Of a stretch of 64,000 nucleotides of DNA, positions 45,790-57,396 are shown piece after piece. How positions within the stretch are numbered: position 1 is the stretch's first letter; the number at the start of each line of letters is the position of its first letter. Origin of the DNA: Miscanthus floridulus (taxonomy: Eukaryota; Streptophyta; Magnoliopsida; Poales; Poaceae); contig NC_089591.1 in the NCBI RefSeq assembly GCF_019320115.1, positions 17,090,502 through 17,154,501 of the forward strand, in the 5' to 3' direction. The notes beneath the pieces were generated by a model that saw only the letters and a list, made by a program, of their open reading frames with translations, searched no databases and was not told the DNA's origin. A program made the position numbers and the translations under genes.

Positions 45790-47092
45790 GAATCTGTCTT
45801 CTGTAACTCAATAATTCGACTCTATAGAGTATAACTGGTGGTGATGTTGTGAAGGACTACAGGATATAGGAGTTTTGACAAATGGAAATCACTTTCAATC
45901 AAAGAGTGGCAATGAGATTTCCTGCTTAAGGCATCCACAACGATGTTTGCCTTGCCAGGGTGATAGTGCACTTGGAGGTTATAATCCTTGATCAACTCGA
46001 GCCATCTTCTCTAATGCATATTCAACTTAGGTTGAGTGAAGATGTACTTAAGACTTTTATGATCAGTGTAGATGTTGCACACATTGCCGAGCAAATAATG
46101 TCTCCAGGCCTTCAAAGCATGAACAACTGCAGCAAGTTCTAAGTCATGCATCGGATAGTTCACCTATGCTTCCAAAGTTGGCGAGAGGTATAAGCAATGA
46201 CTCTACCCTCCTGAATAAGAACAGCTCCTAAACCTATACCTGATGCATCGCAGAACACATCAAAAGGTTTCTCGATATCCAGTTGTGCCAAAACTAAAGC
46301 CGAAGTTAGAAGAGTTCACAGGGTGTGAAAAGCCGCATCACACTCGAAAGTCCAGACAAACCTCATGTCTTTTTGCAGCAACTGAGTCATTGGCTTGGCT
46401 ATTTTAGAGAAATCTAGGATGAAACGATGATAATAGCCGACCAATCCTAGAAAACTCTAAACCTCATGCACCTAGATTGGAGCCTTCCAGTCCAACACTT
46501 CTTGCACTTTGGTGGGATCCACCATAATTCCACCATCGGACAACATGTGTCCGAGAAAAGGTACCTCACGAAGCCAAAATTCACACTTGCTGAACTTTAC
46601 ATAAAGCTTGTGTTCCCGCAATCTAGTGAGAACCACTCGCAAATGTTCAACATAATCTTCTTCATTCTCAGAATAGACCAGGATATCATCTATAAATACC
46701 ACCACAAATTTGTCCAACTCAGGCGTAAACACCGAATTCATCAAATACATGAAGTGTGCGGGGGCATTGGTCAATCCAAAAGACATAACAAGATACTCAT
46801 ACAGACCGTATCTTGTAGAGAATGCAGTTTTTGGAACATCCTCAGGCCGAATTTTGATTTGATGATAACCAGATCTCAAATCAATCTTAGAAAAGACTTT
46901 TGCCTTAGATAACTGATCAAATAAGATATCTATATGGGGCAGAGGGTACTTATTCTTGATTGTGACTGCATTCAAAGGCCTATAATCTACACACATGCGT
47001 AGGGATTGATCTTTCTTCTTCACAAAGATAGCTGGGCACCCCCACGAAGACAAACTAGGACGGATAAGACCTTTCTTTAGAAGTTCATTCAA
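45790..47092 (-). pseudogene. Reverse transcriptase and RNase H of element C
   Basis: RT motifs are [73 protein letters not shown] and [12 protein letters not shown], where the FxDD catalytic pair is kept. RNase H remnants include [17 protein letters not shown] and [13 protein letters not shown]. At least five in-frame TAG codons interrupt it (near 46478, 46458, 46160, 46010 and 45830), each where Gln or Trp is usual. Confidence 0.88.
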
Positions 47093-47728
47093 CTAGGTCT
47101 TAAGTTTGGCTAATTCGTTGGGAGCCATTCTATAAGGCCTTCTAGAGATGGGCGCTGTACCGGGTAGCAACTCTATCTTGAACTCCACATCTCGATCCAA
47201 GGGCAATCCGGGCAAATCATCGGGAAAAACATCAGGAAAATCACATACTACTGGGATATCTGCCATAGCCTTTGCTTGCATCGCATTAGCCATACAAGAA
47301 AGATTGATGTCCCTGGGTAGTTGTACTAGAAAACCCTCCTGATTACAAGGATCTCTGAGCATGACTACTCTAGTCGATGTATCAATAAGCACTCCATGAC
47401 TGCTCATCCAGTTCATTCCCAAGATCATGTCGATACCGAGCCCCGATAAAACTATCAGATCAACCTAATAACTTCGCCCCTCTATCTCAAATTGTACATC
47501 CCCAACTACAAGCTTAGTTGGGATAGTACCACTGGCAGCCCTAATACAATAACTCTCACCCTCAATAGTGTATGTTTTCTGCATAAACTTGGATGCAAAT
47601 GCGGGACTGATAAAAGAATGCGAAGCACCTAAATCAAATAGTACAACTGTAGGGTGTTGATCAACCAGGAACTTACCAGCAGTTACCACCTCTCCTGATA
47701 GAATATCAGCAATATTAGTGTGGTTCAC
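47093..47728 (-). pseudogene. Protease and RT lead-in of element C
   Basis: The retropepsin motif VVLFDLGASHSFISPAFA (D-L-G-A) lies near 47640. IDMILGMNWMSSHGVLID, the flap-region counterpart, lies near 47420. VVCDFPDVFPDDLPGLPLDRDVEFKIELLPGTAPIS then leads into RT. A TAG at about 47465 splits protease and a TAG at 47093 ends this part. Confidence 0.85.
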
Positions 47729-47734
47729 CTGCCC

Positions 47735-48748
47735 CTGACGGACACCTTGGTAGCTATTCTTCTTAGGGTAAGGGCACTCCCTTGCCTAGTGGCCTGTCTT
47801 GTTGCAGTTCCAGCATGGCATGTTGCTTGGAGGAGCCTTGGAACTGCCTTGACTAGTAGTGCCCTTGGGAAGAGCAACTATAAAGGCCTTGCAAAATCTA
47901 GTCCTACCTGGATTCTTCTTTTGCGGTGGGCAGAACTTAGTAGCCGATGCTAGAGGACGAAATGGGGCCCTTTGTGTGACTGGAGTCTTGGATTGTGAGG
48001 CACCTACCTCATAGGCCCTCTTACAATTCTTCAAAGCAGCATATACAGCATTGTTGTTCTTTTGAGATAAAGCATCACTCACAAACTCATTAAAATGAGC
48101 ACACTTGCAATTTCCCATGGTCTTCATCAATTTGGGGCTAAGTCCCCGCTTGAAACTAGCAATCTTCTTAGCATCAATGTCGACAAACTCAGTAGCATAT
48201 CTTGCGAGGTTATTGAAAGCCTATAGGTATTCATTCAAGCTCTTGTTCCCCTAGGTTAGCTTTATGAACTCCGTATGCTTGATTGCCATGAGACCAGGAG
48301 AAATATAATTTCCCCTAAAAGCAGACTTGAACTGATCCCAAGTGATTTGGGCATTAGCAGGCATAGTGGACCGATGATGACTCCACCAAATACTAGCTGG
48401 CCCATGCAGTTGGTGAGATGCATACTCAGTCTTCAGCACCTCAGTCAAGCGAAGCAGATGAAATTTCTGCTCGAGAGTGTTCAACCACTCATCAGCTTGG
48501 AGGGGCTCTTCAGCCTCCTTAAAGATCGGTGGTTTAGTGTCAAGGAAATCTTTGAAGTCACTATACTGATTTGGTTCTGGTCCTTGGCGTGCACCACGAC
48601 CATCACGATTTGCAATCGTGCGGAGAGCCTCAGCTATAGTGCACTGTCCTTCCGCAAGAATTGCCATCAATTCTATTGGTGTGGGTGGTGGTGATGGTGG
48701 AAGATTGTCATCATCACCAGCCACACCAGTGGAATGAGTGCGAGGCAT
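47735..48748 (-). pseudogene. Gag of element C
   Basis: Gag starts at the ATG at 48748 (MPRTHSTGVAGDDDN). The capsid core includes PIFKEAEEPLQADEWLNTLEQKFHLL, ASIWWSHHRSTM and ITWDQFKSAFRGNYISPGL. The CCHC knuckle is CWNCNKTGH then a TAG then AREC, so a stop lies inside the zinc finger at about 47790. Two more TAG codons lie near 48250 and 48222. The domain set is typical of chromodomain gypsy elements. Confidence 0.87.
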
Positions 48749-49100
48749 CTGCAATAATGCGCAACCAGCAATTATTGGTGATGTTAGCACATTGGAGAGG
48801 AACAATGTAATTACGCCAAACTGAATTTACTGGAGAGAATAAAAACTTCATACAATAAATAGAGGCAATAATTCATTTTACAATCACCACATCATCAATT
48901 AGATTACTAGCGCCATACGTAGTGCATTCCAACATGACAAGTTTTAAACTTAACCAACAAGGTACGCATCCCGAAGGGATCGGATTTAAGTACATTACAT
49001 GCCAGGTTTGAATTAAAAGGTACATCCCACATCAGTCGTAGTACTAAGTCCATTACACCAATGATTGCAAAAGCTTAAACTAGTGAGACTTGCTAACTAA

Positions 49101-50165
49101 CTACTCATCAAAGTGATCGTTGTCCACATTGGAGACGCCTTGGACTTCTTTCGGATCTTCCTCTTCTTCTTCATTTGTAGGTTCAGCTACATTGTCATCC
49201 ATCTACACGTCCTCTTCTTCATTGGCCTCAATCACTTGAGGTCCACCCACATTAGGATACCTTGGTATGGGGTGAGGAATAGGAAACAGACGGTTGTTCA
49301 GTTGATGGTGTTCAACCTGAAGCTCTTCAAGCTGCTCTTGGAGCTCATGCTCCCTTTGGAAAGCATTGTGGTTAGCCATGATCCAGCCCTGACATCTTTC
49401 TTCTGCCAACTCTAAGGCTGCATCTCGATGATGGGTCACATGATCCAACTCTTGTGTTGCCTCATCTCTCTCTATGGTGAGGTTCATAAGTTGGTTATGA
49501 AGCTCGTCTCTCTCGCGTGCTGTCTGACTCCACTACTGTAGGCGATAATTTGCAATACCTCGAATCTCATCTACTTCTTGCTGAGCTCGCCCATATGCAT
49601 CCACCCTACGGTGATACTTGCGGGCACGCAATCTGAACTTATGCTGGGCTGCCATTGCCTTGCCAGCTTCTTCTAACACACTTGAAAGGGTGTCCTGCTT
49701 GACTCAACGAAGCTTCAAGACGGCCATCATAGCACTCATTCCAGCATTGTCGCTCTAAACACATTCACCGCAGCCTCGAACCAAGGCCTGGCCAACTTCT
49801 TGAGTCCACTCAGCCTCAGTAGGAGCCACTCGAGGAATGGATGAAGCTGGTCCACCCACTAACTCATCCCCGAAGCTTTGTGCTATATCCATTAGCACAT
49901 CAAGGGCAGCCACTTGAGCGGCTTCCCATGGGCTTTGCCCATCAGTCTTAATGCTCCACCCATGCCACAACGGTCTCATGGGGTTCTGCGGCACTATAAA
50001 GGTCACAACGTACCATGGTACATCTCCCAATTGCACCGCCTGCCTCCATGTGTAGCGGGGTGCCTCCGAGTATCCAACTGAATTGAGCACCCTCCAGAGC
50101 AAGGTGGGCATACTGAACTGGTCTAAAAAGGTGTTGCTACCAGTAGGAAACATGGGTGCGGCCAT
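49101..50165 (-). pseudogene. Extra ORF of element C, upstream of gag: dsRNA-binding-like segment plus coiled coil
   Basis: This frame lies between the 5' LTR and gag on the same strand, about 355 codons from the ATG at 50165 (MAAPMFPTGSNTFLDQF) to a TAG at 49101. Residues about 29-95 read APRYTWRQAVQLGDVPWYVV, then TFIVP, then GWSIKTDGQSPWEAAQVAAL and LMDIAQ. The pattern P-x-Y, an aromatic beta stretch, then G-x-S-x3-A-x3-AAL-x3-L recalls a double-stranded RNA-binding fold; this is my inference. A coiled coil follows (RARKYHRRVDAYGRAQQEVDEI; LEEL-rich part near 49330), then an acidic tail. Stops near 49753, 49705, 49535 and 49200 break it. I believe similar ORFs are common in grass genomes, but have not searched. 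Confidence 0.7.
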
Positions 50166-50945
50166 CTGTATCAAAAAGGGATGCAACTCACGTGAGAGGA
50201 TTATTTTGTTGAGAGATGGAACTTAATACTTGGGATAAGCAATTATAAGGGGGGGAGTAATGCAATATGAATGACATGAGTGAATATAATGCATGCTCAT
50301 TATGTACGTCCTCACAAACCTAAGAAAAGTTAAGTTTTAGCAGAATATATGGTGGCATACATATGTTCTCTTAATTAGCGGTAACTAGTCGATATACATG
50401 GTGCGTTGTTAGCGTACCTACAGAAAACTTCATTGTAGCCCAACCCAACAAGATATAATGCTAACAATGAAATTAGTAACTAAGATACTCTCCATATATA
50501 CATCCCCAGATATATATACTTTGGTATCCAAACTACCCGATAGATGTACCCACAATTAAGTACCTTCATATATACATGTATGCAACATGTAAATACTCCA
50601 GTAACCACAACTAACTCTCCCCTAGACCGACAGTTGGACGGTCATGCCCTCACAATTCATACTTACCTTGGCGTAGAGGCAATTGATCCATACATTACCA
50701 TTCAAGCGAATGGCACCCATGCAATAGCACGCCGCATGGACGACGAAATAGAAACAATCAATTTCCCCCCAAGTTAGTAATTATATAAACCACCTGGAAG
50801 TCCTTAAGTGGGCTACAAGGGATGTGATCACCAGTACACTATAATTTTTTTTGATTTTTGAGCCCTTATATATAACTATAAGTTGGAAAACCGTTTTCAT
50901 AATAAAGCTTTTGTTTTTAAATACCCGTATGACATGTTTAGTGTT
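50166..50945. other. Untranslated leader of element C
   Basis: No coding sequence is recognised in the 780 bp between the primer site and the extra ORF. It is AT-rich with several TATATATAC stretches. Confidence 0.6.
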
Positions 50946-50966
50946 GAATCTAGCTCTGATGTCAGC
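50946..50966 (-). other. Primer binding site of element C (Met-tRNA type)
   Basis: The minus strand reads GCTGACATCAGAGCTAGATTC next to the LTR end. It matches the TGGTATCAGAGC-type site with a few changes. Confidence 0.7.
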
Positions 50967-53900
50967 TATCATAGAACCGACCAATTTATAAGAGCACAAG
51001 TACAAAAAAAAACAATCGCCCGAACGATCAAATTCTCGCACTTGAGCCCATATAAACCCGGTAGTCAACTGAAACCTCAAAGGATTTCAAACCAACTTGC
51101 ATACAACCAAGATCACAGTAATTCAACATAACATATCATGCATTACAACATTTCATAGACAGTTTGCAACTAGATTACATCACCTCAGAGTCATCGTTAT
51201 TATAAAACAAGTGTTGTAAAGTACGTGAAAGCAAATAGTTTAACTTACACACCTGAGTTCAAATACAAATACTGGTTTGCTGATCACAACCTGTAAAAGC
51301 ATTCAGATAAGAGAAACAGAGATCATGCCCATGATCTAGTCTTCATCACCCACCGTGTGGAGACAATACTTACAGAAGCCCTGATATAGAAGGTCATCTA
51401 CAACAAGAGGGAATAAACCCTGAGTATGAGAATGTACTCAGCTAGACTTACCCATCGGAAACCAAAACAAATGACACCAAGGATCATGAATAGCTTAATT
51501 TAGTGGATCTGGCTGACACTTTCTCTTTGTGGAAAAGCATAAGTAATAATGATCAACTCTTAACCTGAACTAGCAGTGACTTTTAGCCATTAACCTGTCA
51601 TCCATGTTAGCACCTGTACTAAGCAACCATTTGATTAAGATGCAAACATTAATAACCATAGCAGGTATAAATCGTGGCAACATTATCATCATCATCCATT
51701 TAACCATATTGTTAAATTAATTGAATCTATGTTGCCACTGCTCAGTCAAGTTCTCACTATCTGAGAGAGACGGCGATTCAAATTGATTTCTATCCAGCTG
51801 GAGGGGTATTCCTAAACACAAACTCTGCTTCCCCCATCAGGGTCGCAAACAAGTCACCTTTGGCAGAATTCAGGAGTTGCGAGTCCAAACAGATCGGCAT
51901 TCTTAGAGAACCACTCTGCCAAGGTTGCTCGGGACTCTAACCCGCCTTGGACTTATGCCAATGGCTCTCCGCACATCCTTACTACCTCTAGAATGCATGC
52001 CACTGCTCGTGTTCCTGGCCTGAGTCGAGCTACTAGGCTTTGTGGTCGGAATGAGTTATCTAGCCAGCTAAGTGTTAGGCTACATTCAACATGACATGAG
52101 GATGCACAGCGTATCGGTCCTTAAACGACACAGACGGAGTCACTATGTCCAAACCTACACAAGACTCCGCCCGATCTTAATTCATTATTAACATGGTTCT
52201 TTTCCACGATAGCAAATATAGCCAACCGCGATCCACCTCATCCTAAAGCTCGTAGGTGACAGGAAATCACCTGACTTCTACCGCACTAAGCATGGCTAAG
52301 CATTTAACCCGTTCCTGAACTTAAATAGGATTCAAGTACGATATCTGGACAAGGATGAATATATAATACAATAATTGGTTCCAACCAATTCCTATACTTA
52401 TTGCATCATCAACAATAAGAGATACTCAAGATATTTGTAAAAACATGGGAGACTTAATATGCTCTAGGGCTTGCCTTTCAGGAAAGAGGACGGTTGGTGG
52501 TCAGGGCACTCGGGCAACTCCTCCTCGGCGGCTGCTTCGTCGATTTCCTGCACCTCGGGCTCCTCCTCCTAGCTCGCTCCCTCGAATTCTAGCAACGTCA
52601 CTCCCTCCGGCACACCTATTGCATGTATGCGCACGATAAATATTATGGATGCACATGAACGAAGTTAAAAATGCTTGGGGAATGCACATGCTTACTGCAG
52701 TCCGCATTTTCCGACTTAAGCTCTATTCAATTTACTTTAACTTACCAAGTTTATACAATCTAATGTACAATTGCTCATCTTCAGTTAAGGACCTAGCACC
52801 TGCACCTAAGCATGTTCTCAAGTTAGGCTAACACCTAAACAACCAACAAGAACATTACAGCTGAGCACACACAATCATTCGTATTTCAGCAAAACAGGAG
52901 CTTATATAGCGGTATAGTAAACTGACCAAAACTGGAGATCTATAAATCGAAATGATAGGCCATAAGATAATTTGGAAAGCTTATGAAATTGCCTACAATT
53001 CATTTTCAGACCTCAAGGCATGATTCCAAGTTTTACCAGGTCAAATTTATAGAACCACATAAGCTGGTCCAACAAGATAGAGAGCAAGCAAAACTGTGAT
53101 CTAACTTTAAACAGTTGTAGCTCCTAAACTACTGGGCCAATTGCCACCAAATTTTGATAGGAGCTAGATACATAAGTTATCTACAACTTTTCTATTCACC
53201 ACATTCCCAGCAAACCAAAATATTATGGGTAACTTTGTAAAGTCCCGAGAACTGTCCAGAAAGACAATGCTAGGAAATATTTATTAACTTATGTTGCAAA
53301 CAGATAATTGGACAAAATCAACTCTACTCACTTATCACTCATGTCACAAGAACACCAGAAAGTAAAGTGTTCACCATCCATTCATTTCTTTTAATGCCTT
53401 TTTTAATTTATTTAATTAATTAGGGTAAATGGTAAACATATATGAAAACTACCCCATTTAATCTACAATAGGTACCACATGCTCCAAGTAGACTACTATA
53501 CAAATTTCACATCATTTGAGCAAGTATAACATCCTATAAAAATAACAAGGCATAAAGGCTTAAAATGACATAATTAGGAAACCCTAGTGAGAAGTGTCAA
53601 GCAATAGATTTTATATTTTTCCTAGCACCCTTAAGGTACTAGGACATTACCCACAAAATTTCATGGTCATTGGATTCATAGATAAATTACAAAAATTCAC
53701 ACAAGGATCATTCAATGATAAAAGGAAAATCTATAACTCAAAAACCATATATGCAATGACTCTCAAATTTTTACCAGAGCTCCTACTAAGCAAGAATAGC
53801 TCACCAACAAAATTTCATAATTTTTGGAGCACAGGAACTCAAGATATAATTTAAACAATTTTGCATGTATTTAAAAACACATTTCAAGTTCGTATTTAAT

Positions 53901-55704
53901 TCATCCAAAAATTCCATTACAAGTGTTCATGTTATATTTTTCCTAAATACTACACTTCACTATGATCCTAACAAAATTGAAACCACCCAATTTGGAGCTA
54001 CCAAACTCTAGACATAGATTTTACAAAATAGCATCAAAACTGGAATTAATGAGCTATCATTTCACTCAACAGATGCTGACAGCTAGGGCCCTTCAATCAG
54101 TGGGACCCAAGTGTTAGTGAAATGAAACAAAGGAGGCGGCTTGGGACGGCGCGGGACCGGTGGAGCTCGCCGACGGCGATGTCTCCGGCGATGACGACGG
54201 CACCAATGTGACCGCCTCGACCTCCCATGTTGATTGGTGCCCTAATCACGCTCTCTACCGACCTCTAAGCACTCCGGCCACGGAGCTCGGTGGCTCGGCC
54301 ATGGCGCACGGCGGCGTGCGGCCATGTTCTGGCCTGATCGGACCGGCAGAGCTGGCTACATCATCACACAAGCAACGGTGAGTGACGGTGAAGCTAAGAC
54401 GGAGGCTAGGGAAGGAAAAGGGGAACCATGCAGTGCTGGCCACGGCGAGTGCCACTCCGGCGAGGTGACAGCAAGGGCAACGACGGCGGAAATGGCCAAA
54501 GGCCCTCACCTACGGCTCGTCTGGCTCAGCAAGGGTGACGGTGAGGTGCATGGGGTGCTAGTGGAGCTTTGGGTGGACGCTTGCTGGCTGTGGCACTGCG
54601 GCGAGCATGCGCAAGCACGGCGGAGCCGGTGGCGACGACGACGGTCCACTGCGGCCGCTGTGGGAGAGCAAAGGAGGCAAAGAAAGGAAATGTGGCGCTG
54701 TGGGGGCTCTCGGTCGCGTGTAGGGGCATCATTTGGCTCGCGGCAGCCCGACATGGCCTGCGCGGTCAGGGCGCCGGCGACGCGCGGTGTACACGCGGCG
54801 GTGAAACCCTGTTGCCGGTCGGACACGGTAGCTTCGATTCAGTCAAGACATCGATGCCTGACAGCGTTACTTGATGACCATCCAACGCCTAATCGGTGGT
54901 GAGTTAGCAAAATCTCCTTGAAGCAATCATGTAGAGCTATAATAGGGCTACAACATTTCTTTAGAAAGTATCAGCTAATTCTCAAAGAATCACGAGTTAC
55001 ATCAAGCCAAAGTCAGCCACAGTAATCGGTGAATGCAGTTAACACTTAGAAATTTTTCAGAGTTTCCAAATCAACCCTAAAACTGACTTGTGGGTCCCTT
55101 TAGAGCATCTTCTGCACATTTTCATGACTTGGCTCCTAAACAAAGTTTGTTCCTTATAAAATTTTCTACAACTTTGCTTTAGGTTGCTCAGACATGCAAA
55201 TAATCTAAGCTACACTTTTTAAACAGTCAAACTCAGGAGCTCTTAGGGTCCATAGTAGTCAAACCATGACTTGGAAACCTAATTAGGCAAAATGATCAAC
55301 ATGAACATTGTTCCTAATGACATTCTAAGTATAACTAAGTTGCTTAAGAGGATAATTAGCCACACCACACATTGGTCACACCAAAATCAAGCATCACATG
55401 TACTGAAACAAGGACAAACAAGTGACTTTGTGACTTCTGTTTCAAAACCATGTTTCATGTGTTTCATGAGTTTGTGGCATTGTACTAGCTAACCATGTTT
55501 CACTAAAGTGTGTTGCACATGTTGCACTTGAGTGTAGGGTTACACACTATTCATTTCCTAAAACAATCACACATAGAATGTAACAATATGTTGCAATGTC
55601 TCAAAAGCATGTTTCATACAATTCTTACTCATGAATGGATGAATGATGCTCATGTTTATGAAATGCAAGTGCAAATGTGGAAGCCAAACACCTGGGGTGT
55701 TATA
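50967..55704 (-). repeat. 5' LTR of element C (4738 bp)
   Basis: Direct repeat of 34988-39712. It runs from TATCATAGAACCGACC (TG mutated to TA) to GGGGTGTTATA. A stretch of about 30 bp near 51800 (CTGGAGGGGTATTCC...) is missing in the other copy. GTGGG follows at 55705-55709. A GC-rich block at 54120-54830 corresponds to that in the 3' LTR. Confidence 0.9.
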
Positions 55705-55709
55705 GTGGG

Positions 55710-57044
55710 TGGAGTAGAGTTGGCCGCGGCGGCATGCTCAGTGGCGATGGAAACTGGCGGCAAGGGCCCCATTCCCGGCGCGACCGCAAAGCTCCCTAGA
55801 ACTCGTGCGAGGTCAAGATGGAGGGCATCGGGATGGACCTAGAATGGGCGAAGTGGTGTTGACTTAGTGAGGCAGAGAGCGGGGCCGCGCGCGAAGCTCG
55901 AGCCACGGCAATGGCGGCCGACGGCGCAAAATCCACCAAATTGAGCGATTACCTTGGTCGGTCTTGCGAGCAGCTAGCTCAGGGGCGTTACTAGGGAGGT
56001 AAGGGAGCCATGGCTATGAGGAATCGAAGAAGGATGCTGTTAGGCCGATGAATTTTTGGATGGGGGCGGCTGCTGCGATAGCAGCTGCGATGGCGTCGTG
56101 CGAGCAGTTGGTGTTGCCGCTGCGAGCGCGCGAGTAGCCGCTGTCGCCATCGCTGCGGCCACGCGGACCCGACCGCTCAGGTCCCGAGTCATAAAAAAAT
56201 GTTGGTAAGCCTCCATTCAGTTGAGGCGTCGAGCTCAGGCGGCCGCCGCCACCATCGCCTAACGCGGCGATGCTCCGCTCAACCTAGCGCCATCGCGCCG
56301 CTCCAGCGCCACGCCCCCCAACCGATGCCGCCTCGCCGGTTGCCCACGGTCGTTGGAAGCCGGTGAAGCCAAATTTGTAAGTTTGTTTCTCCGAGACCGC
56401 GTGCTTTCTTCCTCCTCGATCCAGTTTGTTTTGGGACGTCGTCCCAGCCACGGTCTGTTCCGCGTTCCCTGTGACTCTGGTTCTAGATGGCTCGAGCTCC
56501 TGGCGACCCAAGCGCAGGCGGGGTACAGCCGTGGCGGACCCGACCGCTCCGGTCCCAGGCTCTCAGCCATCCCGGCGCGAGCGGGGGCCCCAACGGCCGC
56601 GACGGCCCGGTGCAGGCGGGGTGAGGGCGCGGCTCCGGTCCAGGCCATCCCTTCGTGGGTGGGTGCCCCAGCGACCCCTGTGACCCCGTCGCCGCTAGCG
56701 GTGCGGGCGGCACATGGCTCGCCATGGCGCCCATGGCGCCATGTTGGCCGCTCCCTACCCCTGCGCCGTGCTTAAGAAGGAGGCGAGCCTGCACATAGCT
56801 CCTTGCTCGACCTCCCGCCTCCCTCTCACCTTCCCCGCCGCCGTGCTGCGCCGCTGCAGCAGGGCCTGTGCGCGTGGCCAGCAGACCACGGACCGCCTCC
56901 CGTCGAGCCACGGCCGGCCCTGGTACCATGTACCCATCCTTGCACGCAACACCACCTACCTCGCCAGGTCCGCCCCTCCCCATGCTCGGCTTTCTAGCGT
57001 ACGGCGAGAGTGGAGTCTTCCAGATGAGCACCGTTGGCCAACAG
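55710..57044. other. GC-rich interior of the MULE, possible captured gene fragments
   Basis: This 1.3-kb segment is strongly GC-rich and has several overlapping open frames in all phases, none with a conserved domain that I recognise. A phrase (GGCGGACCCGACCGCTC(A/C)GGTCCC) occurs near 56160 and again near 56532, showing an internal duplication. GC-rich foreign sequence between MULE TIRs is the hallmark of Pack-MULEs. The source gene is not identified. Confidence 0.55.
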
Positions 57045-57261
57045 CTTCAAATTCCTGTTTTGACCCACGCGGCTACGTGACGGTCAATGCCAGCGTGGCA
57101 GGTCAAAACAAGGCGCACATCAGCACAAACCGTCTTAATCGCGTCGAGGTGCTAAAACTGAACGGTTGTGAAAGTTCCAGTACCTGGACTAGACGGTTAT
57201 GTAGTTGGAGGTCAAAATTAAACCAACATGATAGTTGAGGGGCTAAAAGTGAAATTAATCT
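57045..57261 (-). repeat. Right TIR of the MULE
   Basis: Inverted counterpart of 34576-34790, including ACGTGACGGTCAATGCCAG, AATCGCGTCGAGGTGCTAAAA and TAGTTGAGGGGCTAAAAGTG. Confidence 0.85.
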
Positions 57262-57396
57262 TTTTGAAAACTTCGTTAAAAAGGAAGCCATGATTCATGG
57301 AGAAACTCTATAATTGAAATAATCTATGGGTACCTGCGTAATTTAAGTGTTTGCTTAAGTTGTCTTAAAACGTTTAGAATGTAGACGAAGGGAGTA

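Larger units (their letters stand above)
34988..55704 (-). mobile_element. Ty3/gypsy chromodomain retrotransposon C (Tekay/Del-like) with 4.7-kb LTRs
   Basis: Very long direct repeats (34988-39712 and 50967-55704) flank an extra ORF, gag, protease, reverse transcriptase, RNase H, integrase and a chromodomain on the minus strand. GTGGG at 34983-34987 and 55705-55709 is a perfect target duplication. LTRs start TGTAACACCCC on the element strand. A Met-type primer site and a polypurine tract adjoin them. Long LTRs plus a C-terminal chromodomain point to the Tekay/Del clade. A 4.6-kb solo LTR interrupts the chromodomain. Without it the element is about 16.1 kb. Confidence 0.9.
34576..57261. mobile_element. 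Mutator-like element with about 215-bp TIRs, split by element C
   Basis: The left terminus (34576 on, GGATTAAGTTCACTTTTGG) and the inverted right terminus (57261 back, AGATTAATTTCACTTTTAG) match for about 215 bp with scattered differences. They are flanked by the 9-bp duplication TTTTGAAAA (34567-34575 and 57262-57270). A 9-bp duplication with long TIRs is diagnostic of the Mutator superfamily. Without element C the MULE is about 1.97 kb. I see no MURA transposase, so it is non-autonomous. Its GC-rich interior suggests a Pack-MULE. Confidence 0.85.
26779..57394. mobile_element. Stowaway-like MITE (about 218 bp) split by two large nested insertions
   Basis: The pieces are 26779-26837, 34541-34575 and 57271-57394. 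The ends read CTTCTCCGTCCTGAAATAC and, inverted, CTCCCTTCGTCTACATTC, matching the CTCCCTCCGTCC-type Stowaway terminus. TA flanks both ends (26777-26778 and 57395-57396). Element B (duplication TAATG) and a MULE (duplication TTTTGAAAA) each inserted into it. Removing both and one copy of each duplication leaves a continuous MITE of roughly 218 bp. Confidence 0.75.

Noticed and set aside
54324..54902. A 192-codon plus-strand frame in the 5' LTR of element C
   Set aside because: The equivalent region of the 3' LTR (38388-38910) is broken into different frames, the composition is that of the GC-rich block, and no domain is visible.
56259..57238. Several 100-180 codon frames in the MULE interior
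   Set aside because: Overlapping frames on both strands with no shared domain are expected in GC-rich DNA. I keep only the Pack-MULE cargo interpretation.
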